DNA of 28,776 nucleotides from JOPF133 sp052144935 (GTDB lineage: Bacteria; Acidobacteriota; Terriglobia; Bryobacterales; Bryobacteraceae): assembly GCA_052144935.1 (NCBI GenBank), contig JBKQPR010000274.1:1-28776 (forward strand), given 5' to 3'. Shown in pieces: positions 7,347 through 15,144 of this stretch. How positions within the stretch are numbered: the stretch's first letter is position 1; each line of letters opens with the position of its first letter. Both the position numbers and the translations under genes were made by a program. Under the pieces are notes generated by a model, which was not told the origin of the DNA, made no database searches, and saw only the letters and a list, made by a program, of their open reading frames with translations.

Positions 7347-7742
7347 ATGGTTTCTGCCGAATCAAATCTCGCAGCCGGCCACGGGCCCTGCCGCACATTG
7401 ATGACCCCCATTCAACATGAGTGCACCGTCGCAGTCGCTGAAGACCCTTTTGTGCGCAGGTACGTGCGCGCTCTGCTGGTGAAGCATGGATTCCAGATTG
7501 TGGAAAACGACACCCGGCTGACCCGCAAGCTTATGGAGTCGGGCGAGTTGAAGCCCGATATCCTGATCACCAACGATCCCGACGCGTTTGCCGGCTTCGC
7601 GGCCGAGCTCCGTGTGGTGTACCTGGCGGCAGCCCCGGACCCCACGCGGGTGGAAGCGTTCCGGAATTCCCGGATCGTGCGCAAGCCCTTCCAGGCCCAA
7701 CAACTGCTGTCGGCGCTGAGCGAACTGACCGCTGGCGCTTGA
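7347..7742 (+). CDS. Degenerate CheY-like receiver-domain protein
   Basis: 131 residues from ATG 7347; an in-frame ATG at 7401 would drop 18 residues with no domain loss. Residues 26-128 follow the receiver pattern: VAVAEDPFVRRYVRALLVKHGFQ (acidic pair E-D), KPDILITND, VVYLAAAPD and the conserved lysine in IVRKPF. The aspartate that normally takes the phosphate (PDxxxxD) aligns with an asparagine followed by Asp, and the conserved Thr/Ser of strand 4 is Ala, so it is probably not phosphorylated in the usual way. No output domain is attached and no kinase gene is near. It overlaps the next small gene by 4 bp. Likely a pseudo-receiver acting by protein contact; this is inferred. Confidence 0.65.
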   Translation: MVSAESNLAAGHGPCRTLMTPIQHECTVAVAEDPFVRRYVRALLVKHGFQIVENDTRLTRKLMESGELKPDILITNDPDAFAGFAAELRVVYLAAAPDPTRVEAFRNSRIVRKPFQAQQLLSALSELTAGA

Positions 7743-7978
7743 CCATCAGGGTGGGTTTCTATCTGTGGTTGGATGAGGAGTTGGCATGGGCACAAGGCAC
7801 TTACGAGTACCGGCCCATGGGGACGGCGGTGATCGCGGCCACCGACCTGTTTCGCCAGCGCGACTTCGATCCGCGGCGTAAGCTGCAGGCTCCCGGCACC
7901 GCGCGCTTCGCCGGCCAGTTCGCCTCGCTGGGCCACCTCAACGGGGAGTTGCGGAAACGGCGGCGCGGCGCGAACTGA
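7739..7978 (+). CDS. Small hypothetical protein
   Basis: 79 residues starting at a TTG that overlaps the receiver gene's stop (TTGA). The composition is not that of a GC shadow: it has aromatic and acidic residues (GFYLWLDEELAWAQGTYEYR) and a patterned FAGQFASLGHLN near the C-terminus, ending in a basic RKRRR tail. No membrane segment or known motif. Coupling to the receiver-like gene suggests they work together. The non-ATG start and short length keep confidence moderate. Confidence 0.5.
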   Translation: MTIRVGFYLWLDEELAWAQGTYEYRPMGTAVIAATDLFRQRDFDPRRKLQAPGTARFAGQFASLGHLNGELRKRRRGAN

Positions 7979-8002
7979 CCGGCGGTAACTGCTCCCGTGG
8001 GT

Positions 8003-8062
8003 GCCCCTTTGGGCCCGGATCTGAGATCACGTCGTAGCCGAGGCCAAAAGGGTACCGGGCCC
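8003..8062. other. Interleaved inverted repeats before the R-M cassette
   Basis: CCCCTTT (8004-8010) then GGGCCCGG (8011-8018) are matched downstream by AAAAGGG (8046-8052) then CCGGGCCC (8055-8062). The two pairs are in crossing, not nested, order, so in RNA they would give either alternative hairpins or a pseudoknot. GC richness makes chance possible. Confidence 0.3.
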
Positions 8063-8106
8063 AGTGCCGGCGTCAAAATAAGGACCTCTGCCAAGATTCA
8101 GTCCCG

Positions 8107-8126
8107 GGATCTAAACGCTTAGATCC
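8107..8126. promoter_or_regulatory. Perfect 8-bp inverted repeat upstream of vsr
   Basis: GGATCTAA-acgc-TTAGATCC forms a perfect dyad with a 4-nt centre, about 105 bp before the vsr start. No T-tract follows on either strand, so it is more likely a protein-binding dyad (for example for control of the R-M cassette) than a terminator. No separate controller gene is seen. Confidence 0.4.
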
Positions 8127-8231
8127 TCTGTTGCGAGTCCGCCTAAACTGACGGCGGCGGCAGATCTTGCCGATATGTGAATCGTGATTTGCTACAAAAC
8201 CGCGGTGCCGCGATGCTCCATAATATGGTCG

Positions 8232-8645
8232 ATGGACAACGTGCCTCCGTCAGTTCGATCGCGGACCATGGCCGCCGTTCGGTCCACGGGAAACCGGTCC
8301 ACAGAATGGGTACTGCGGGCCCATCTGATGCGCGGCGGATTCCGCGGTTGGCGGATGAACGCCAAGGATGTGGTAGGCCACCCGGACTTTGTGTTTGATG
8401 AGAAGCGATTAGCCGTGTTTGTGGACGGCTGCTTTTGGCACGGGTGCCCGGCTTGCCATCGGCCTCCGAGTTCCAATCAGGAATACTGGACTCAAAAGGT
8501 CGGACGCAATAAAAAACGGGACAGGAGGGTATCACGCGAATTACGCCGGGATGATTGGGTAGTGCTGCGCATCTGGGAGCACGAATTGAGATGCGCATCC
8601 CACTCAGTTATGCGACGAATCTTGAAGGCGCTGGAGAACAGCTAG
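8232..8645 (+). CDS. vsr: Very short patch repair endonuclease (Vsr)
   Basis: 137 residues from ATG 8232. Vsr nicks 5' of T in T:G mismatches left when 5-methylcytosine deaminates, so it protects the sites of its partner methyltransferase. The family pattern is complete: RTMAAVRSTGNRSTEW (11-26), the metal-binding D52 in GHPDFVF, FVDGCFWHGCPACH (63-76) holding the zinc and catalytic Cys/His residues, and the VLRIWEHEL end (111-119). Length is usual for the family. A longer frame starts at 8184, but MDNVPPSVR is the typical Vsr start. It lies 19 bp before the C5-methyltransferase gene, as expected. DNA from here to 10768 has more A/T and a less biased codon use than its neighbours, which points to horizontal gain of the cassette. 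Confidence 0.92.
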   Translation: MDNVPPSVRSRTMAAVRSTGNRSTEWVLRAHLMRGGFRGWRMNAKDVVGHPDFVFDEKRLAVFVDGCFWHGCPACHRPPSSNQEYWTQKVGRNKKRDRRVSRELRRDDWVVLRIWEHELRCASHSVMRRILKALENS

Positions 8646-8653
8646 TGTATAAT
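8622..8653 (+). promoter_or_regulatory. Possible promoter for the methyltransferase
   Basis: TATAAT (8648-8653) lies right after the vsr stop; TTGAAG (8622-8627) is 20 bp before it, longer than the usual 17. A transcript from here would start only a few bases before the ATG at 8665, with GGGGAG (8657-8662) as a very close ribosome site. A separate methyltransferase promoter is common in R-M systems. Weak evidence. Confidence 0.3.
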
Positions 8654-8664
8654 TCTGGGGAGCG

Positions 8665-9831
8665 ATGTCGGACCGACTGATTTGGTATGAGTTTTTTGCC
8701 GGTGGCGGGATGGCCAGGCTGGGGCTCGGTGACCGCTGGACTTGCGCTTTGGCGAACGAGTGGTGCGAGAAGAAAGCCGCCGCCTATACGACCCGATTCG
8801 GAGTCGGTGAGCCGAAGACTTGCAACGAACTGAGAATTGGCGATATCGCCAGTCTGACGACGGCGGACCTGCCGGGTCGCCCGGATCTCGCCTGGGCTTC
8901 CTTTCCCTGCCAGGATTTGTCTCTGGCTGGGGCGGGCGCTGGCCTTAGCGGTCCGCGTAGCGGGACGTTTAGGTACTTCTGGAAGTTGATGGACGGCCTC
9001 ACCAAGGAGGACAGAGCGCCTGGGGTCGTGGTCCTGGAGAATGTGGTAGGCACCATCACCTCGCACGGCGGCAAGGACTTCGCCGAAATCCTCCACCGAA
9101 TAGCTGAGACCGGGTATTCCTTCGGTCCCATGGTGATTGATGCGCTCCGTTTTGTCCCGCAATCTCGACCTCGCCTGTTCGTGGTCGCGGTTAGCGAGCG
9201 GGTCGCGGTTCCTTCGCGCCTGGACTCCGGTATTCCGAGCGCATTCTGCCACCCAAATTCGTTGGTCAATGCCCACGCTGGACTGCCCGATCAGATACAG
9301 AGCCGATGGATCTGGTGGAATCTTCCTGCCCCGAAGCGCCCCACCTTGAGCTTGACAAACCTGATCGAGGATGAGCCAGCGGGGGTTCGGTGGCACACGG
9401 CAGAGCAGACAGGGAGATTGCTCGATATGATGTCGCATTTGAACCGTGGCAAGGTGAGAAAGGCGCAAGCCTTGGGTTCACGCATCGTTGGAACAATCTA
9501 TCGCCGTACGAGACCAGATGATGAGGGAGAGAAGATCCAAAGGGCTGAGGTTCGTTTTGACGGCGTCTCGGGGTGTCTGCGGACGCCGGCCGGCGGCTCC
9601 AGCCGCCAGATTATCCTCGTTGTAGAGGGCGAAAGCGTCACGTCGCGTCTACTTTCTCCGAGAGAGGCGGCGCGGCTCATGGGGGTGCCCGAGGATTATC
9701 CAATTCCAGGAAATTATAACGAAGCGTATCACTTGTTCGGAGACGGGCTAGCTGTGCCTGTTGTACGGCACATCGAGGAGCATCTTCTCTGGCCTCTGGC
9801 TACGAGCAGGGCCGCTACCAAGGCGGCGTAG
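8665..9831 (+). CDS. DNA (cytosine-5-)-methyltransferase
   Basis: 388 residues. It transfers a methyl group from S-adenosylmethionine to C5 of cytosine in a specific site. Motifs in order: I YEFFAGGGMARLGLG (8-22), IV SFPCQDLSLAG with nucleophile C82, VI LENV with E125, VIII QSRPRLF (166-172), IX LSPREAARLMGVP, and X YHLFGDGLAVPVVRHI near the end. The variable target-recognition region lies at about 225-320 and is not one I can assign to a sequence. It sits between vsr (19 bp before) and a PD-(D/E)XK nuclease gene (7 bp after), so it is most likely the modification half of a type II R-M system rather than an orphan Dcm. Confidence 0.95.
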   Translation: MSDRLIWYEFFAGGGMARLGLGDRWTCALANEWCEKKAAAYTTRFGVGEPKTCNELRIGDIASLTTADLPGRPDLAWASFPCQDLSLAGAGAGLSGPRSGTFRYFWKLMDGLTKEDRAPGVVVLENVVGTITSHGGKDFAEILHRIAETGYSFGPMVIDALRFVPQSRPRLFVVAVSERVAVPSRLDSGIPSAFCHPNSLVNAHAGLPDQIQSRWIWWNLPAPKRPTLSLTNLIEDEPAGVRWHTAEQTGRLLDMMSHLNRGKVRKAQALGSRIVGTIYRRTRPDDEGEKIQRAEVRFDGVSGCLRTPAGGSSRQIILVVEGESVTSRLLSPREAARLMGVPEDYPIPGNYNEAYHLFGDGLAVPVVRHIEEHLLWPLATSRAATKAA

Positions 9832-9838
9832 ATACCGA

Positions 9839-10768
9839 ATGGCGAAACCAAAAGAACCGCACGGGACCGACTCAAGAGATTCCAGACGCCCCGTCGGCGG
9901 GGGCCAAATCATTCCCTGCGGCATTAGTCCGGAGAAGCAGAGAGCGATCCGCGAATACGGCAAGGATCTGCGCGCGATCGCATACACGATCGGATCCCAC
10001 GGGCTAACAAAGGAACAGTTCGAGGCGTCGGGCATCTTCCAGGCCGCTATTGAGAGTATACGCGGCACAAAGAGCGCCACAATGCTCGATAAGAGAGAAT
10101 TTGTCCGCAGCGTGCTTGAGCACCTTAGAGACGGCGGCGAGATCTCCAATTGGAAATCATCGGGAAGCCGAGACCGTCACGATTTTGAGATCCAGTTTCC
10201 CGACGGTCGGACCTGCGTCATCGAAACCAAGGGCTGTCTGGATGGGAACAATACCAATATCTTCACGCGGCCCCCAAACGCTGACGAGTTCGTTATCTGG
10301 TCCCTCTGCCAGAATCCCGGCTCGAACATGAGCCACAACGTATGGTCTGGCATACATACCCGACTCGGCCCAGAGATAATCTCGGAGCACAAACAAGTAG
10401 ACGGACTGATCGTGTGGGACATGCTTTGTGGCAGCGATAAGCGACCCTGTCCGAAGCTGGCTGCCGATCCGGCGAGGGCGGCCGAACTTTCCCTCGGCAA
10501 CACCGTTCCACCCCCCTGTCTGTACGTTTTCCCCAGAACAATTCCGGATTATCGTAACAACCCATGTCCGCGCGCCTGGTCACTAGCGGAGGTCAGGATC
10601 TTAGATGTGCTCCATCGGGTGTTCAAGGGCCGCGACGAGGAAGTGGTCGAGGTTCGCTTTGAAGCTGGGCACAACGGGGCCGACATCACGCGAGTCACCC
10701 GCCTGCTCCGCAACGGTGTGGAGATTGCCCGATCAAAGGCGGACGTGGTGAAGAGAGCGCGTGGTTAG
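9839..10768 (+). CDS. Putative type II restriction endonuclease, PD-(D/E)XK fold
   Basis: 309 residues from ATG 9839, 7 bp after the methyltransferase stop. I do not recognise a named family. The nuclease core is visible at about 83-135: a helix with DKREFVRSVLEHL, then D115 in RHDFEIQF and E129-T-K131 in CVIETKG, spaced as in PD-(D/E)XK enzymes (D-x13-E-x-K). The segment at 188-198 (VDGLIVWDMLC) could be a core strand. The C-terminal region has PCLYVFPRTIPDY and LAEVRILDVLHRVF. Position next to a C5-methyltransferase and Vsr makes it the restriction half of the system. The rest is inferred from context, and the recognition site is unknown. It could instead be an associated nuclease of modification-dependent type. 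Confidence 0.75.
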   Translation: MAKPKEPHGTDSRDSRRPVGGGQIIPCGISPEKQRAIREYGKDLRAIAYTIGSHGLTKEQFEASGIFQAAIESIRGTKSATMLDKREFVRSVLEHLRDGGEISNWKSSGSRDRHDFEIQFPDGRTCVIETKGCLDGNNTNIFTRPPNADEFVIWSLCQNPGSNMSHNVWSGIHTRLGPEIISEHKQVDGLIVWDMLCGSDKRPCPKLAADPARAAELSLGNTVPPPCLYVFPRTIPDYRNNPCPRAWSLAEVRILDVLHRVFKGRDEEVVEVRFEAGHNGADITRVTRLLRNGVEIARSKADVVKRARG

Positions 10769-10899
10769 CTGACGCCGCTCGCGCCCCTGACTGTCGCTCA
10801 CGCGGGTCCCACCTATCCATTCACCGCTGAGGTATATGCAGAGTGCGCCAACCCATTCCGGCCGAACTGCGAGCCGCGTTTCGGGCTACGATCAAACAG

Positions 10900-13608
10900 A
10901 TGCAACTTCACGCTCTGTTGCTTCTGGCCGCCGTGCCCGCGTTCCCGCTTCGCGCCGCCGATTCCAACCGCATTGAACTCGCAGGATCGTGGGCCTTTCA
11001 ACTGGATGCCGCCGGCGAGGGACACACGGAGCGCTGGCAGGAACGGAAGCTGGAGCCCGGCATCGTCTTCCTGCCGGGCAGCACCGACCAGGCGGGCTAC
11101 GGTACCAAGATCGTGGAGCCGGAAAAGGGCTGGCTCACACGTCCGTATAAATATGAGGGCGCCGCCTGGTACCAGAAGGACGTGACGATCCCCGCCGATT
11201 GGCAGGCGAAACACATCACCCTCTTTCTGGAACGCCCGCATTGGCAGACCGAAGTGTGGGTGGACGCGCGGCCCTTCGGCATCGAGAACAGCCTCGCCAC
11301 GCCGCATGAATACGACCTCTCCGAGGCCCTCACGCCCGGCCGGCATCGGATCACCATTTGCGTCGATAATTCGTACCGGATCGACGTAGGCCGCGATGCC
11401 CACAGCATGACGGACCACACGCAGACGAATTGGAACGGCATCGTTGGCGAGATCGAGCTGCGCGCCACCGATCCGGTGTGGATCGAATCGGCCGCCGTCT
11501 ATCCCGATGCGCCACGGCACGCGCGAATCGTCTGCGTGGTCCGCAACCGCACCGGGACGCCGGTGGATGGCGAGATCGCCGCACTCGCCGGCGGGGCCTC
11601 AACCGTCGCGCGCTTCACCCGCGCCGCTGCCGAAGCCACGGTCGAGATCTCCTTCGCCATCCCCAACGCTCGCCCCTGGGACGAATATGAGCCCTCGCTC
11701 TACGACCTCAGCCTGGCGCTCGCGGCCGGACGCTACCACGACCGGCGCGAGATAGCCATCGGCCTGCGCCAGATCTCGACGCGCGGCACCCAGTTCACGC
11801 TCAACGACCGCCCCGTATTCCTGCGCGGCACGCTGGAGTGCAACATCTTCCCGCTCACCGGCTATCCGTCCACCAAGGTGGAAGACTGGCAGCGCATTTT
11901 CCGCATCGCGCGCTCCTACGGACTGAACGCCATCCGCTTCCACTCCAACTGCCCGCCGGAAGCCGCTTTCGTGGCCGCCGACCGCGAAGGCTTCCTGCTG
12001 CACGTAGAGCTTCCGGTGTGGAGCAGAACCGTGGGCAGGAACGCCGCGCTCGACGACTTCATGCGCGCCGAAGGCCTCCGCATCCTGAAGACCTACGGCA
12101 ACCATCCTTCCTTCACCATGCTCTGCCTGGGAAACGAGCTGCAGGGCGACTTTCAATTCATGGACACGCTGGTGGACGAATTCAAGAAGGCCGACCCGCG
12201 GCGCCTGTACACCTTCTCCAGCGATCACGTCCGCCGCATGCCCGGCGCTACTTCGGATTATTACGTCACGCAGCAGACTTCGGTGGGACGTCTGCGCGTC
12301 AACGGCACGCGCTTCACCAAAACCGAAGACGGCACGGACGTCGATTTTTCGCCCTCGGTGGCCGCCGTACACGTTCCGCTGGTGTCCCATGAACTGGGCC
12401 AGTGGGCGGTGTATCCCAGCTTCGACGAAATCGCCAAATACACCGGCGTGCTGAAGGCGCGCAACCTGGAACCGTTCCGCGAGAGCCTGGCCGCCGCCGG
12501 CATGATCGATCGGGCGCACGATTTTCAGCTCGCTTCCGGCCGCTTCTCCTGGGCCGTGTACAAAGAGGATATGGAGGCGGCGCTGCGCACGCCCGGCTAC
12601 GGCGGTTTCTTCCTGTTGCAGCTCGAAGATTTTCCCGGCCAGGGCGAGGCGCTGGTGGGCCTGCTGGATTCGTTTTGGGATTCCAAGGGCATCCTCACGC
12701 CCGAAGAGTTTCGCCGCTTCTGCGGCCCCACCGTTCCGCTGCTGCGTATGAAGAAGTTCGTGTGGACGGCGGGCGAAGCCTTCACCGCGCGCGCGGAAGT
12801 GGCGCACTACGGCCACCAGCCGCTGCCGAACGCCGCTGCCCAGTGGTCGGTCAGCGATGACGCGGGCCGCGTGTGGCACTCGGGCAAATTCCCGCCCATC
12901 ACGCTGCCAGTCGGCAGTGTTACCGCGCTCGGCGACATCCACGTGCCGCTCGATTCGGTCACGCAGGCCGCGCACTGGCGGATATCTGTTCAGATCGCGG
13001 GCACGGAGTTCCGCAACGATTGGGACGCGTGGGTCTACCCGAAGCCCTCGGCCGCGCCGCCGCCCGCGGGCGTGCTGGTGAAGACCGCGCTGGATGCCGA
13101 AGCGCGCGCCGCGCTCGGGGAAGGCCGCAAAGTGGTGCTGCTGGTGCCGCCGCAACAGAAGGGCGAAACGCTATTGCCCATGCGTTTTCTGCCGGTCTTT
13201 TGGTCCAACGGTTACTTCAGTAATCAGCCCGGCACGATGGGGATTCTGTGCGACCCGCAACATCCCGCGTTGGCGGAATTCCCCACCTTCGCGCACCAGA
13301 GCTGGCAGTATTGGGAACTCACCGAAGGCTCGCACGCCTTTATTCTGGACAAAGCGCCGTTGGGCTTCCGGCCCATCGTTCAGGTGATCGACGACTTCCA
13401 TCGCAATCACCGGCTAGGGGCGGTGATCGAAGCGGCCGTGGGCAAAGGCAAGCTGCTGGCGGTCTCCTTCGACCTCTCGACTGCGCTCGACCAGCGGCCC
13501 GTGGCGCGCCAGTTGCTGCGCAGCCTGCTGGACTATGCCGCCAGCGACCGGTTCGTGCCGCGGCAGACGCTCTCGCTTTCCGACATCGGTTACGGCGATG
13601 TCCTATAA
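10900..13608 (+). CDS. Secreted glycoside hydrolase family 2 protein (beta-galactosidase/glucuronidase-like)
   Basis: 902 residues from ATG 10900; the frame opens 19 codons earlier but the signal peptide MQLHALLLLAAVPAFPLRA fixes the start. Domains follow the GH2 plan: sugar-binding jelly roll at about 25-200 (GSWAFQLD, YEGAAWYQKDVTIP), immunoglobulin-like domain to about 300, then a TIM barrel from FLRGTLECNIFPLTGYPS. The acid/base glutamate is E413 (LCLGNELQGD) and the likely nucleophile is E498 (LVSHELGQW). A C-terminal beta-rich region of about 250 residues follows. The enzyme releases a beta-linked sugar outside the cytoplasm; galactose, glucuronate or mannose cannot be told apart here. 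It overlaps the MFS permease gene by 11 bp and opens a four-gene sugar operon. Confidence 0.9.
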   Translation: MQLHALLLLAAVPAFPLRAADSNRIELAGSWAFQLDAAGEGHTERWQERKLEPGIVFLPGSTDQAGYGTKIVEPEKGWLTRPYKYEGAAWYQKDVTIPADWQAKHITLFLERPHWQTEVWVDARPFGIENSLATPHEYDLSEALTPGRHRITICVDNSYRIDVGRDAHSMTDHTQTNWNGIVGEIELRATDPVWIESAAVYPDAPRHARIVCVVRNRTGTPVDGEIAALAGGASTVARFTRAAAEATVEISFAIPNARPWDEYEPSLYDLSLALAAGRYHDRREIAIGLRQISTRGTQFTLNDRPVFLRGTLECNIFPLTGYPSTKVEDWQRIFRIARSYGLNAIRFHSNCPPEAAFVAADREGFLLHVELPVWSRTVGRNAALDDFMRAEGLRILKTYGNHPSFTMLCLGNELQGDFQFMDTLVDEFKKADPRRLYTFSSDHVRRMPGATSDYYVTQQTSVGRLRVNGTRFTKTEDGTDVDFSPSVAAVHVPLVSHELGQWAVYPSFDEIAKYTGVLKARNLEPFRESLAAAGMIDRAHDFQLASGRFSWAVYKEDMEAALRTPGYGGFFLLQLEDFPGQGEALVGLLDSFWDSKGILTPEEFRRFCGPTVPLLRMKKFVWTAGEAFTARAEVAHYGHQPLPNAAAQWSVSDDAGRVWHSGKFPPITLPVGSVTALGDIHVPLDSVTQAAHWRISVQIAGTEFRNDWDAWVYPKPSAAPPPAGVLVKTALDAEARAALGEGRKVVLLVPPQQKGETLLPMRFLPVFWSNGYFSNQPGTMGILCDPQHPALAEFPTFAHQSWQYWELTEGSHAFILDKAPLGFRPIVQVIDDFHRNHRLGAVIEAAVGKGKLLAVSFDLSTALDQRPVARQLLRSLLDYAASDRFVPRQTLSLSDIGYGDVL

Positions 13609-14992
13609 CGCGCGCTATGTCTGGCTCATTTGCGCCGTGGCCGCGCTGGGAGGCCTGCTGTTCGGGTACGACTGGGTGGTCATCGGCGGCGCCAAGCCGT
13701 TCTACGAAAAATATTTCGAGCTGACCAGCGAACGGCTCATCGGTTGGGCCAACAGTTGCGCGTTGCTCGGATGCCTGGCGGGATCGCTGGCTTCCGGTCT
13801 GTTCACCGACCGCTTCGGCCGCAAGAAGATCCTGATCCTGTCGGCCTTCCTGTTCGCGGTTTCCTCCGTCTGCACCGGCTGGGCGCAGTCCTTCACCGAG
13901 TTCGTGATCTGGCGGGTCGCCGGAGGATCGGCCATCGGGCTGGCCTCCAACGTCTCGCCCCTGTACATCGCCGAAGTCAGTCCCAGGGAATGGCGCGGGC
14001 GCCTGGTCTCGCTGAACCAGTTGACCATCGTGGTGGGCATCCTGGCCGCACAGGTGGTCAACTGGCGGATCGCGCAACCAGTGCCGGATGGCGCCACCGC
14101 CGAGATGATCCGCCTCTCGTGGAACGGCCAATACGCGTGGCGATGGATGTTCACCGCGGTCGCCGTGCCGTCCGCCGTTTTCTTTGTCAGCGCATGGTTT
14201 GTGCCGGAAAGCCCGCGCTGGCTGGCCAAACGCAGCGCCCAGGAGCAAGCCCGCGCGATCCTCTCTCGCATTGGCGGCGCGGCATATGCGGATCGCGAGA
14301 TGCGCGAGATCTCCGCCAGCCGCGGCCCGGAGAGAGGCGAAGCCAGCCGCGCCCGCTGGTCCGAATTGTTCGCGCCCGGCCTGCGGCGCATCCTCGGCAT
14401 GGGCGTCTTCCTCGCCGTACTGCAGCAGTGGAGCGGCATCAACGTAATCTTCAATTACGCCGAAGAAATCTACCGCGGCGCGGGCTACAACGTCAACGGC
14501 ATCCTCTTTAACATCGTGATCACCGGCGCCATCAACCTGGTCTGCACGCTCCTGGCGCTCGGCTTCGTGGACCGGTTCGGCCGCCGCGCCTTCATGCTGA
14601 TGGGCTGCGCCGGCATCGCCATTTCCCACACGCTGCTCGGCCTGGCCTATCATTTTGGAATGAAGGGTCTGCCCGTGCTGGTGTTGACTCTGTGCGCCAT
14701 CGGCTGCTACGCCATGTCGCTCGCGCCCATCACCTGGGTGCTGATTTCGGAGATCTTTCCCAACCGCGTACGCGGCCTGGCCGTGTCGATCTCGGTCTCC
14801 GCGCTGTGGATCGCCTGCTTCCTGCTCACCTTCACTTTCCCGGTTCTCAACTCCGCGCTCGGCCCGGCCGGCACGTTCTGGCTCTACGCCGGCATCTGCC
14901 TGGTGGGCTTTCTATTCGTTCTGCTGCGCGTTCCCGAAACCAAGGGCAAGAGCCTGGAGCAAATCGAACGCGAGCTGGCGCCGGCAAAATGA
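13598..14992 (+). CDS. MFS sugar porter
   Basis: 464 residues with about 12 membrane helices. It is a sugar:H+ symporter of the major facilitator superfamily, inner membrane. Family marks: GGLLFGYDWVVIGGA in helix 1, DRFGRKK in the 2-3 loop (71-77), RVAGGSAIGLASNVSPLYIAE, PESPRWL (203-209) at the end of helix 6, QQWSGINVIFNYAEEIY in helix 7, VDRFGRR in the 8-9 loop and PETKGKSLEQIE at the C-terminus. This is the XylE/GalP/GLUT group. The ATG at 13598 lies inside the end of the GH2 gene (11-bp overlap), and the stop overlaps the next ATG (ATGA). It would import the sugar freed by the GH2 enzyme. Confidence 0.93.
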   Translation: MSYNARYVWLICAVAALGGLLFGYDWVVIGGAKPFYEKYFELTSERLIGWANSCALLGCLAGSLASGLFTDRFGRKKILILSAFLFAVSSVCTGWAQSFTEFVIWRVAGGSAIGLASNVSPLYIAEVSPREWRGRLVSLNQLTIVVGILAAQVVNWRIAQPVPDGATAEMIRLSWNGQYAWRWMFTAVAVPSAVFFVSAWFVPESPRWLAKRSAQEQARAILSRIGGAAYADREMREISASRGPERGEASRARWSELFAPGLRRILGMGVFLAVLQQWSGINVIFNYAEEIYRGAGYNVNGILFNIVITGAINLVCTLLALGFVDRFGRRAFMLMGCAGIAISHTLLGLAYHFGMKGLPVLVLTLCAIGCYAMSLAPITWVLISEIFPNRVRGLAVSISVSALWIACFLLTFTFPVLNSALGPAGTFWLYAGICLVGFLFVLLRVPETKGKSLEQIERELAPAK

Positions 14993-15144
14993 GCCCGATA
15001 CTTCTCGCCCTCGCCCTGCTCACCCCGGCTTTCCGATCCAGGGGCATCACCGCCCAAGTGTCGCTGCCCGGCAAGCCCGCGCGCCCGGTGCGCGAAATCG
15101 GCTCCGGCCGCTACGAATTCGAAGTGAAAGGGATACAGCCATGA
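14989..15144 (+). CDS. 51-residue secreted peptide, possible gene remnant
   Basis: ATGA overlap with the permease gene upstream and with the next gene downstream (ATGATG), so the reading frame is kept as an operon member. Residues 1-18 (MSPILLALALLTPAFRS) look like a signal peptide. The rest, AQVSLPGKPARPVREIGSGRYEFEV, resembles the closing beta-strands of larger secreted glycoside hydrolases such as GH78 alpha-rhamnosidases. It may be a signal peptide joined to the C-terminal end of a gene that lost its middle by in-frame deletion. Or it may be a real small protein. I cannot decide from sequence. Confidence 0.5.
   Translation: MSPILLALALLTPAFRSRGITAQVSLPGKPARPVREIGSGRYEFEVKGIQP

Noticed and set aside
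11599..13155. 518-residue minus-strand open frame
   Set aside because: Antisense shadow of the GH2 gene; His/Arg/Gly-rich with no motif.
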